A stretch of DNA of 64,000 nt from Clostridiales bacterium. GTDB taxonomy: Bacteria; Bacillota; Clostridia; Oscillospirales; Oscillospiraceae. The stretch is from contig JAAVHX010000024.1 of the NCBI GenBank assembly GCA_014799475.1, positions 31,555 to 95,554 of the forward strand, given 5' to 3'. Positions 27,677 through 34,344 of this stretch are shown here, piece by piece. Made by a program: the position numbers and the translations under genes. Positions within the stretch are counted from its first letter, which is position 1. Each line of letters starts with the position of its first letter. The notes under the pieces were generated by a model, which did not search any database, was not told the origin of the DNA, and saw only the letters and a list, made by a program, of their open reading frames with translations.

Positions 27677-27874
27677 ATGATGGACGTGGATTTGATTTTC
27701 AAGATCGCCGCCATCGGCATCCTGGTGTCGGTGCTCAATCAGGTGCTCACCCGGTCGGGCCGGGACGAGATGGCCACCATGACCACCCTGGTGGCGCTGG
27801 TGGTGGTGCTGATGATCGTGGTGCAGCAGATCAACGACCTGTTCACCCTGGTGAAAGATCTGTTCGGGCTGTGA
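27677..27874 (+). CDS. spoIIIAC: Stage III sporulation protein AC
   Basis: 65 residues with two membrane helices (IFKIAAIGILVSVLNQVL and MTTLVALVVVLMIVV) joined by the conserved TRSGRDEMA loop; size and motif are diagnostic of SpoIIIAC. Ribosome site AGGAGGACGG. Mother-cell membrane component of the SpoIIIA channel. Overlaps the GTG start of spoIIIAD. Confidence 0.95.
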   Translation: MMDVDLIFKIAAIGILVSVLNQVLTRSGRDEMATMTTLVALVVVLMIVVQQINDLFTLVKDLFGL

Positions 27875-28257
27875 GCGATATGATCAAAATAGCGGCGGCG
27901 GCGGTGGCGGCGGCGCTGTGCGCGGTGGTGGTGCGCCGCCAGTCGCCGGAGATCGCCCTGGTCCTGGGGATCGGGGCCTGCGCCCTCATCGTGCTGTACT
28001 GCTCGGGGGCGCTTACCGCCGTGATGGAGCTGGTGGACAAGCTGGCCGAGGCCGGGAACCTGTCCGCCCAGGCGGTGGAGCCGGTGATCAAAACGGCGGG
28101 CATCGCCATCGTCACCCGGCTGGCGGCGGATTTCTGCAAGGACGCCCAGGAGGGGGGCCTGGCCTCGGCGGTGGAGCTGGCGGGGACGGCGCTGGCCCTG
28201 GCGGCGGCGCTGCCGCTGATGTCGGCGGTGCTGGACGTGCTGACCCGGCTGCTGTAG
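27871..28257 (+). CDS. spoIIIAD: Stage III sporulation protein AD
   Basis: 128 residues with three to four membrane helices; signature VVRRQSPEIALVLGIGACALIVLY and VIKTAGIAIVTRLAADFCKDAQEG. GTG start overlaps the spoIIIAC stop by 4 bp; ATG 27880 is an alternative. Partner of SpoIIIAC in the membrane channel. Confidence 0.94.
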   Translation: MSDMIKIAAAAVAAALCAVVVRRQSPEIALVLGIGACALIVLYCSGALTAVMELVDKLAEAGNLSAQAVEPVIKTAGIAIVTRLAADFCKDAQEGGLASAVELAGTALALAAALPLMSAVLDVLTRLL

Positions 28258-28273
28258 GGGGGAGGGGGAGTAC

Positions 28274-29377
28274 GTGAAGAGGGCGTGGGTGGTTTTAATC
28301 GCTCTGCTGGCCCTTCCGGCGCTGTGGGTCCCCGCCCGTGCCCTCACCACACAGGAGGCGCTGGAGCGCCAGGAGGAGCTGGTGGAGGTGGACGAGCTCC
28401 GGCGGTCGGCAGAGCAAAACGGCGGAGAAGCGGAGTACGGCGCCAGCCTGGACGAGGGCCTGGAGAGCCTGCTGGACACGGGCACCCGGGAGCTGAGCGG
28501 CGCGGTGCGCCGTGCGGCCCGCTCCGGGGCGCTGCTGCTGGCGATCCTGCTGTTCTGTGCCCTGGCGGAGTCGGTGGGGCAGGGGGCGGGCAAGGGCAGA
28601 GTGAACGCCGCCAATTTTGCGGGGACGCTGGCGGTGACGGCGGTGGCAGTGGCGGATGTGAACTCGCTGCTGGGCATGGGCACGGGGGCCATTGAAAAGA
28701 TGTCCTCTTTTGCCAACGTCCTGCTGCCCACGGTGGCGGCGGTGACGGCGGCCACGGGGGCAATTACGGGAGCGGCGGCGCGGCAGATGGCGGCGGCGGT
28801 GTTCTCCGATCTGCTCATCAGCCTCATCAGCGGTCTGCTGGTGCCCCTTTTATACGGTTATATCGCCGCCTCGGTGGCCCAGGCGGCGCTGGGAAGGGAG
28901 GAGCTGAAGCGTATGGCGGATCTGTTCAAATGGACGGTGACCACCCTGATCACCATTGTGATGACCGCCTTTGTCAGCTACCTCGCCGCCAGCGGGGTGG
29001 TGGCGGGGACGGCGGACGCCGCCGCGGTGAAAGCGGCCCGGTTCGCCATTTCCGGGGCCATCCCGGTGGTGGGGGGCATTTTGTCCGACGCGGCGGAGAC
29101 GATGCTGGCCTCGGCGGGGGTGCTGCGGGGGACAGTGGGGGTGTTCGGCATGATCACCGTTTTGGGGATCTGCCTGGTGCCGCTGCTGCGGCTGGCGGTG
29201 CACTATCTGGCCTACAAGCTGGTGGCGGCGCTGGCCTCCGCCTTTGGGGATGGGCCGGTATGTACGCTGGTGGATCGGCTCAGCTCCGCCTTCGGGCTGG
29301 TGCTGGGCATGACGGGGGCGTGCTGCCTGCTGCTGCTCATCACGCTGGTGTCCTGCGTGTCGGTGGCGGCGGTATGA
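28274..29377 (+). CDS. spoIIIAE: Stage III sporulation protein AE
   Basis: 367 residues from GTG 28274 (GGGGGAGGGGG upstream). A signal-like N-terminus (VVLIALLALPALWVPARA) precedes an extracytoplasmic segment and about seven membrane helices (FANVLLPTVAAVTAATGAITGAA, LFKWTVTTLITIVMTAFVSYLA, LGICLVPLLRLAVHYLAYKL). This is the polytopic SpoIIIAE, probably the channel core. ATGA overlap with spoIIIAF. Confidence 0.95.
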   Translation: MKRAWVVLIALLALPALWVPARALTTQEALERQEELVEVDELRRSAEQNGGEAEYGASLDEGLESLLDTGTRELSGAVRRAARSGALLLAILLFCALAESVGQGAGKGRVNAANFAGTLAVTAVAVADVNSLLGMGTGAIEKMSSFANVLLPTVAAVTAATGAITGAAARQMAAAVFSDLLISLISGLLVPLLYGYIAASVAQAALGREELKRMADLFKWTVTTLITIVMTAFVSYLAASGVVAGTADAAAVKAARFAISGAIPVVGGILSDAAETMLASAGVLRGTVGVFGMITVLGICLVPLLRLAVHYLAYKLVAALASAFGDGPVCTLVDRLSSAFGLVLGMTGACCLLLLITLVSCVSVAAV

Positions 29378-29868
29378 TGGGGGCGGTGCGCGGCTGGCTG
29401 CTGGGGGTGACCGCCGCCGCTCTGGTGCTGGCGCTGGCGGAGGCTTTGGCCCCCGAGGGCGGCGTAAAGAAAGTGTGCCGGCTGGCGGGGGGCATGGCCC
29501 TGCTGCTGGCGGCTGTGGGGCCGCTGACAGGACTGCTGGACGGCGGCTTTTTAACCCGGGCCGTGGACGGCTGGCGGGACCGGGCCCAGAGCTATGAGCT
29601 GGAGCTGGAGGAGAAAAGCGATTTGTTTTATCTGTCCATCATAGAGGAGGAGACCGCCGCATATATTGTGGACAAGGCGAAGGAATTTGGCTTCGATTGT
29701 CAGGCGGAGGTGACCTACGGCTATGACGAGGACAGCGTGCCCCGGCCCTGGGAGGTCACCGCCCGGGGAAGCTGGACACAGGAACAGCGGGAACAGCTCG
29801 GCCGGCTGCTGGAGGAAGAGCTGGGTATACCCGCCAAACGGCAGTATTACGAGGAGACACAGCCATGA
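29374..29868 (+). CDS. spoIIIAF: Stage III sporulation protein AF
   Basis: 164 residues; the real start is ATG 29374 (or 29377), overlapping the spoIIIAE stop, not the track start at 28930 that runs through spoIIIAE. Two membrane helices (VRGWLLGVTAAALVLALAEAL, GGMALLLAAVGPLTGLL) are followed by a ring-building domain ending SWTQEQREQLGRLLEEELGIP. Overlaps spoIIIAG by 4 bp. Confidence 0.92.
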   Translation: MMGAVRGWLLGVTAAALVLALAEALAPEGGVKKVCRLAGGMALLLAAVGPLTGLLDGGFLTRAVDGWRDRAQSYELELEEKSDLFYLSIIEEETAAYIVDKAKEFGFDCQAEVTYGYDEDSVPRPWEVTARGSWTQEQREQLGRLLEEELGIPAKRQYYEETQP

Positions 29869-30383
29869 GATTCCAATGGAAAAAGCCGGAGGCGGAACAG
29901 GTTTGGAAGCTGCTGGAGAAATACAAGTATGTGCTGATCATCCTGGGGCTGGGGCTGATTTTGCTGCTGTGGCCCACGGGGGAGAAGAAGCAGGCGGAAG
30001 AAAGCGCCGACCACAGCGCCCTGGAGGAATTCGATCTGGCGGCCCTGGAGGAGAAGCTGTCCCAGACCCTGTCCCAGGTGGAAGGAGCGGGAAAGGTGAC
30101 GGTGGCCCTCACGGTGAAAAGCGGCATGGAGCAGGTGCCGGTCACAGACCGCTCCACCTCCGTGACGGAGCGGGGGAACAGCCTGGAGGAAAAGACGGTG
30201 GTCATCGGCACCGGCTCGGGCCAGGAGATGGTGGTGCGCGTGCAGCGCTATCCCCAGTTCCAGGGGGCGGTGGTGGTGTGCCAAGGGGGCGACCGGGCGG
30301 ACGTGCGGCTGCTGCTCACCCAGGCGGTGTCCGCCCTCACCGGGCTTGGCGCGGATCGGATTGCAATATGTAAGGGAGGATGA
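29865..30383 (+). CDS. spoIIIAG: Stage III sporulation protein AG
   Basis: 172 residues: one N-terminal membrane helix (YVLIILGLGLILLLW), an Ala/Glu-rich stretch, then the ring-building motif domain (LSQVEGAGKVTVALTVKSG, GAVVVCQGGDRADVRLLLTQAVSALTGLGADRIAICKGG). SpoIIIAG forms the large oligomeric ring in the intermembrane space. Overlaps spoIIIAF and is 34 bp before spoIIIAH. Confidence 0.94.
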   Translation: MRFQWKKPEAEQVWKLLEKYKYVLIILGLGLILLLWPTGEKKQAEESADHSALEEFDLAALEEKLSQTLSQVEGAGKVTVALTVKSGMEQVPVTDRSTSVTERGNSLEEKTVVIGTGSGQEMVVRVQRYPQFQGAVVVCQGGDRADVRLLLTQAVSALTGLGADRIAICKGG

Positions 30384-30417
30384 CTCCCTCAACAATGAAA
30401 AATGGGAGGACAGAAAC

Positions 30418-31011
30418 ATGAATGTGTGGAAACGGAACGCGGTCGTGGTGGCCATCGTGCTCTTTGTGGGGGCGGCGGTATACCTGAACTGGTCGTACAG
30501 CAGAGAGGCGTCGGCCACCGACGGGACCGGCGACAACAATGGGAGCGGCAAGCTGCTGGGCCAGGCCGCCCTGGTCAACGGCAAGGAGGACGCCTCGGCC
30601 AGCGCGTCCCCCTCCGCCGACCCCAGCGCCCAACCCAGCGCCGCCGGGGAGAGCACCGGCTACTTCGCCTCTGCCCGGCTCAACCGCCAGCAGGCCCGGG
30701 ACAGCGCCCTCCAGCTTTTGCAGCAGGCGGCCGCGGACGCGGGGGCCCAGCAGGACATCATTGACGAGGCCAACGCGTCCATCCAGGCCATGGCGGCCGT
30801 CACCCTGTCAGAGGCCAAGGTGGAGAACCTGATCACCGCCAAGGGTTATGGCGACTGCATCTGTTTCATCAACGACAACAGCGCCAGCATCGTGGTGTCG
30901 TCCACGGAAAACGGCCTGAGCGGGAATGACGCCACCAAGATTATGGAGATCGTCAAGGAGGAGACCGGCCTGGCGGCGGAGAAGATCACGATCATTGAGG
31001 CGGAGCCGTAG
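30418..31011 (+). CDS. spoIIIAH: Stage III sporulation protein AH
   Basis: 197 residues from ATG 30418 (MNVWKRN; GGGAGGACAG upstream; the track start at 30346 lies inside spoIIIAG). A single membrane helix (AVVVAIVLFVGAAVYLNW) and a low-complexity Ser/Ala/Pro spacer precede the YscJ/FliF-like domain (QQDIIDEANASIQAMAAVTLSEAKVENLITAKGYGDCICFI, EIVKEETGLAAEKITIIEAEP). It binds SpoIIQ from the forespore side and closes the operon. Confidence 0.93.
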   Translation: MNVWKRNAVVVAIVLFVGAAVYLNWSYSREASATDGTGDNNGSGKLLGQAALVNGKEDASASASPSADPSAQPSAAGESTGYFASARLNRQQARDSALQLLQQAAADAGAQQDIIDEANASIQAMAAVTLSEAKVENLITAKGYGDCICFINDNSASIVVSSTENGLSGNDATKIMEIVKEETGLAAEKITIIEAEP

Positions 31012-31228
31012 AAGAAGCGCGGAGCACCCGGGAGCAGGCGGCTAAGGCCCGAAGCCGTTAGGCGGCAAAGCCGCCCCAGGCCTAAGCCGCGCAGAGCGCG
31101 GCCCACGGCGGAGTGGACGGCTTGTTAGCCCAAAGGGCTAACAAACGGCGCGCGCAGTCGTAGGGACTTAGACGCCGTCGCGGAGGGTGCGAAGCGTGAC
31201 AACGAGTGACAGCAAGCAAAATACGGGA
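31012..31228. repeat. Structured non-coding stretch with nested inverted repeats
   Basis: No gene. GCGGCTAAGGCC (31038-31049) pairs with GGCCTAAGCCGC (31079-31090) around an inner GGCGGC-AAA-GCCGCC hairpin (31061-31075). TTGTTAGCCC-AAA-GGGCTAACAA (31122-31144) forms a perfect 10-bp hairpin. The remainder has GCGCAGAGCGC and CGCGCGC and ends in a low-complexity GTGACAACGAGTGACAGCAAGC. It may serve as the spoIIIA terminator and/or be a dispersed repeat copy. Confidence 0.55.
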
Positions 31229-31257
31229 TTGTATTTTCCGGAATTGGGTGATATAAT
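31229..31257 (+). promoter_or_regulatory. Promoter of the Asp23 gene
   Basis: TTGTAT (31229-31234), 17-bp spacer, perfect TATAAT (31252-31257), 33 bp before the ATG. Confidence 0.7.
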
Positions 31258-31289
31258 AGCCTCAGTATCGAAAAGGAGCGTGAGGCGAC

Positions 31290-31658
31290 ATGGCCGACGG
31301 CAAAGAATATATCTCCCACGAGGGCGAATTGGGCAGCGTCAGCATTTCCGAGGAGGTGCTGGCTGTCATCGCCGCCGCCGCCGCGGTGGATGTGGAGGGC
31401 GTGAGCTGCCTGGGCAACGGAGTGGGCCGGGAGCTGTCCGACCCCGCTAACCGCAAGGCGCTGACAAAGGGCGTACGCCTGTGGGTGGAGGACGAGCGGG
31501 TGAGCGTGGATCTGCCCATCCTGGTGCGGTATGGCTACGTGGTCACCGATGTGGCCAAGGCCGTGCAGGACGCGGTGTTCAGCGCCGTGGAGAACACCAG
31601 CGGGCTGGAAGTGGCCCAGGTCAACGTCACGGTGGTGGGCGTGAGCTTCCAAAAGTGA
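31290..31658 (+). CDS. Asp23/Gls24 family envelope stress response protein
   Basis: 122 residues with GSVSISEEVLAVIAAAAAVDVEGV and DLPILVRYGYVVTDVAKAVQDAVFSAVEN...VNVTVVGV, the Asp23/Gls24 pattern. Family members are abundant cytoplasmic proteins tied to the membrane or cell-envelope stress; biochemical activity is not known. In many Clostridia this gene precedes nusB, but here it is monocistronic with its own promoter and terminator. Ribosome site AAAAGGAG. Confidence 0.9.
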   Translation: MADGKEYISHEGELGSVSISEEVLAVIAAAAAVDVEGVSCLGNGVGRELSDPANRKALTKGVRLWVEDERVSVDLPILVRYGYVVTDVAKAVQDAVFSAVENTSGLEVAQVNVTVVGVSFQK

Positions 31659-31675
31659 CAGATGCGTATGAACGG

Positions 31676-31704
31676 GAGCCGGGACAGAAGTCCCGGCTCT
31701 TTTT
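31676..31704 (+). terminator. Terminator of the Asp23 gene
   Basis: 9-bp stem GAGCCGGGA / TCCCGGCTC, loop CAGAAG, then TTTTT. Confidence 0.9.
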
Positions 31705-31761
31705 CACGCGGGTCCGGCGCAGAGGCTTTTCTCAAAAAAACGGGAAAAACACATTTTATCC

Positions 31762-31789
31762 TTGCATTTTAAAAATTAAATGGTATACT
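31762..31789 (+). promoter_or_regulatory. Promoter of the rloA-like/rloB operon
   Basis: TTGCAT (31762-31767), 16-bp spacer, TATACT (31784-31789) in an AT-rich stretch; a GGAAG-TAA-CTTCC inverted repeat (31792-31804) lies at the expected start site. Confidence 0.6.
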
Positions 31790-31868
31790 AGGGAAGTAAC
31801 TTCCTGAAAATGCGTATTAAATTTTTGAATTCGGGCAGGATAAGTCCGTGTAAAAAGGAGGGTTTCCC

Positions 31869-33110
31869 ATGCTCTGCCAATTTTGGTTTAAAAATGTCTT
31901 TTCCTACCGGGATGAGACGGTCTTTGATATGCAGGCCGCTGCCATTGAGGAGTTTTCAGACAGCCTGATCCCGCCTCCGGGAGATAAGTTTTCGTCGCTG
32001 CTCCCTGTCTCCGCCATTTTCGGCCCCAACGGCGGAGGCAAATCCAACGCGCTCAGTGCCTTGATCTATCTGCTCTCCCGGATCCTGCTCCCCATCCGGA
32101 CCAGCTCGGACTATCGCAACCCCTTTACCTCGTATGTAAGGCGGTATGAGCCATTTCTGCTGGACGATCACTCCAGGGAGAAGCCGGCGGAATTCGGGAT
32201 CGTCTTTCGGACGCGGGCGGCCCAGTACCAGTACGAGCTGTCCGTGCTGTCCGATGCGGTGGTGGCCGAGTCGATGTCCTACACCAAGACCCATGGACAG
32301 CGCCGCCGGGTCAACCTGCTGTTTGAGCGGGAGGGCGGCCGGATCAAGCTGGGGGCCGCGCTGAAGGAGGCCAACACCCAAAAGGTCAGCGAGACGATCC
32401 CTTATCTCTCCTTCCTGTCCATTAACTACAGCTTTGCGGAGATCGAGGACGCGGTGGATTGGTTCAAGCAGTGCTGCGCGGTCAACTATGCTGTCCCGGA
32501 TAGGGACCACCGCTTTTACTCGATTCTGAACGAGCCGGAAGTGAAACCGGGGCTGCTCCGTATGCTGGCTGAAATGGACATCCCCATCTCCGATTACGAG
32601 GTGGAGGAAGAGGAAGGCGAAAACGGCGAGAAAAAGCGCCGGGTCTGGACGGCCCACGTTGTGGACGGGCAGCGCTATTATCTCAGGCTGAACCGGGAGT
32701 CAGAGGGTACGATGAAGCTGCTGAGCATTCTGCCCAACGTGATCCTCTCCCTGTCCACGGGGGGACTGCTGCTGGTGGATGAGCTGGACGCCAAGCTCCA
32801 CCCCCAGCTCCTCCGATACCTGATCAAGCTGTACACCGACCCCGCGGAGAACGAGGAGCACGCCCAGCTGATCTTTACCTGCCACGATACCTCCATCATG
32901 AGAAACGACCTGCTCCGGCGGGACGAGATCTGGTTTGCCGCCCAAAACGAGAAGAGCGCCAGCAATCTGTGGAGCCTGTACGACATCCACGAGCCCGGGG
33001 GAGGCCGCGTGAAAAACACGGCGGCCTACGACCGCCAGTACCTGGCCGGGCGCTATGGGGCGGATCCTTATTTGAAGAAGATGATGGATTGGGGTGATCC
33101 GGATGCCTAA
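31869..33110 (+). CDS. AAA-family ATPase, RloA/AbiLi-like
   Basis: 413 residues. N-terminal beta-strand WFKNVFSYRDETVFDM, Walker A FGPNGGGKSNAL, a long insert, signature-like ILSLSTGG, Walker B LLLVDELDAKLHP and a C-terminal H-loop FTCHDTSIM place it with AAA_15/AAA_21 (OLD/RloA-type, SMC-like) ATPases. It overlaps an RloB gene by 8 bp; this pair corresponds to AbiL-type abortive infection modules. The ATPase probably senses phage infection and controls the TOPRIM-like partner; that is family inference. Confidence 0.85.
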   Translation: MLCQFWFKNVFSYRDETVFDMQAAAIEEFSDSLIPPPGDKFSSLLPVSAIFGPNGGGKSNALSALIYLLSRILLPIRTSSDYRNPFTSYVRRYEPFLLDDHSREKPAEFGIVFRTRAAQYQYELSVLSDAVVAESMSYTKTHGQRRRVNLLFEREGGRIKLGAALKEANTQKVSETIPYLSFLSINYSFAEIEDAVDWFKQCCAVNYAVPDRDHRFYSILNEPEVKPGLLRMLAEMDIPISDYEVEEEEGENGEKKRRVWTAHVVDGQRYYLRLNRESEGTMKLLSILPNVILSLSTGGLLLVDELDAKLHPQLLRYLIKLYTDPAENEEHAQLIFTCHDTSIMRNDLLRRDEIWFAAQNEKSASNLWSLYDIHEPGGGRVKNTAAYDRQYLAGRYGADPYLKKMMDWGDPDA

Positions 33111-33807
33111 AAAGCCGAAGCCCCATGAGATGCGGGATCGGGACTTCCGGGTGAGGTGCGGGGCGGAGCGGGCCAGTACCCCGCGCACGGTCCTGCCCGA
33201 GCGGCACCTGTTCGTCACCGAGGGGACGAAAACGGAGCCCAACTATCTGAAGGGCCTGGTGGATGTCATCTGCCGGAATTACGGCGAGGCGGCAAGGCGG
33301 CAGTTTGAAATCAAGCCTGAGGGGGATAACACCCTGTACCTGCTACAGCGGGCGGAGGCATATCTGCAGAACGAGGGCGACGAGTACCAGCACATCTGGA
33401 TCATCTACGACAAGGACGATTTTCCCGCCTGCGATTTTGACAACACGGTGAAGCGGTGCGAAGCGCTCAGCAAGCGGTATAAAGCGGACGAGGGGCCTCA
33501 ATACCACGCTATATGGTCGAACCAGTGCGTCGAGCTGTGGTTCCTCCTGCATTTCAACTATCTGGATACCGACATCGACCGGGCCCAGTACCGCGCCATC
33601 CTCTCCGATAAGCTGGGGCGGCATTACGAGAAAAACGATAAAGAAATCCTTGACGTGCTGCTCCCCCGCACGGATCGCGCCACCCGGAACGCGAAAAAAC
33701 TGATGGAGAAGTATGACAAGGATGCCCCTCCGTCGCAAAAGGCCCCGGGCACGAATTTCTATGAGCTGGTGGAGCATCTGAGGGGTTACTTAACGCCCGC
33801 CAAATAG
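33103..33807 (+). CDS. RloB-domain (TOPRIM-like) protein, AbiLii-like
   Basis: 234 residues from ATG 33103 (GGGGTGA upstream; GTG 33094 is an alternative). The TOPRIM-type acidic residues are visible as LFVTEGTKTEPNYL (E) and IWIIYDKDDF (DxD), followed by SNQCVELWFLLHF, an RloB hallmark. The C-terminus is basic and helical. RloB/AbiLii proteins are putative nucleases encoded with an RloA-like ATPase in phage defence. No restriction-modification genes are near, so this is a stand-alone pair. Confidence 0.85.
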   Translation: MPKKPKPHEMRDRDFRVRCGAERASTPRTVLPERHLFVTEGTKTEPNYLKGLVDVICRNYGEAARRQFEIKPEGDNTLYLLQRAEAYLQNEGDEYQHIWIIYDKDDFPACDFDNTVKRCEALSKRYKADEGPQYHAIWSNQCVELWFLLHFNYLDTDIDRAQYRAILSDKLGRHYEKNDKEILDVLLPRTDRATRNAKKLMEKYDKDAPPSQKAPGTNFYELVEHLRGYLTPAK

Positions 33808-33843
33808 CCGCTTTGCGGGCTATACGCAGAATAGAGGCGTATC

Positions 33844-33887
33844 ATTCCGTCCAGATGGCGATATAAGCCGTTTGGACGGAATTTTTT
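33844..33887 (+). terminator. Terminator of the rloB operon
   Basis: 10-bp stem ATTCCGTCCA / TGGACGGAAT around a 19-base loop, followed by TTTTTG. Confidence 0.8.
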
Positions 33888-33904
33888 GTGGGGTGGATTT
33901 CCTC

Positions 33905-33957
33905 TTGACAGGGCGGTCTACTTATTGTAAACTATATGCAGGCTACAAGCAGTAAAC
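33905..33957 (+). promoter_or_regulatory. Promoter and BlaI-type operators of the first blaI-blaR1-like operon
   Basis: TTGACA (33905-33910), 17-bp spacer, TAAACT (33928-33933). Two similar boxes, CTACTTATTGTAAAC (33918-33932) and CTACAAGCAGTAAAC (33943-33957), each contain TAC-N5-GTA like BlaI/MecI sites; the first overlaps the -10 and they lie 25 bp apart. Confidence 0.7.
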
Positions 33958-33980
33958 CAACTTGGGAAGGGGGCGCCGAC

Positions 33981-34340
33981 ATGGCGCAATATAAACTGGG
34001 CGAGGTGGAGGCCAGCTTCGCCGCGCTGATCTGGGACAACGAGCCGCTGAGTTCCAGCCGGCTGGTGGAGCTGTGCGCGGACAAGCTGGACTGGAAGAAG
34101 TCCACCACCTACACCGTCCTGCGGCGGCTGTGCCAGAAGGGCATTTTCCAGAACAAGGACGGGGTGGTGACCTCCCTGATCGGCCGGGAGGAGTTCGCCG
34201 CCCGCCAGAGCGAGGAGTTTGTGGAGCAGGCGTTTGACGGTTCCCTCCCCAAATTTTTGGCGGCCTTCGCCAGCCGCAAGAGGCTGAGCGGCGAGGAGAT
34301 CGAGCAGCTCCAGCGGCTCATCGACGAGCAGAGGAGGTGA
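33981..34340 (+). CDS. BlaI/MecI/CopY-family repressor
   Basis: 119 residues from ATG 33981 (GGGAAGGGGG upstream; the track adds 15 residues). The winged helix KLGEVEASFAALIWDNEPLSSSRLVEL and WKKSTTYTVLRRLCQKGIF is typical, with a C-terminal dimerisation helix. Such repressors are cleaved when the partner BlaR1-like protease is triggered. The target is likely its own promoter, where two operator boxes are visible. Followed after 4 bp by the protease gene. Confidence 0.92.
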   Translation: MAQYKLGEVEASFAALIWDNEPLSSSRLVELCADKLDWKKSTTYTVLRRLCQKGIFQNKDGVVTSLIGREEFAARQSEEFVEQAFDGSLPKFLAAFASRKRLSGEEIEQLQRLIDEQRR

Positions 34341-34344
34341 GGGG

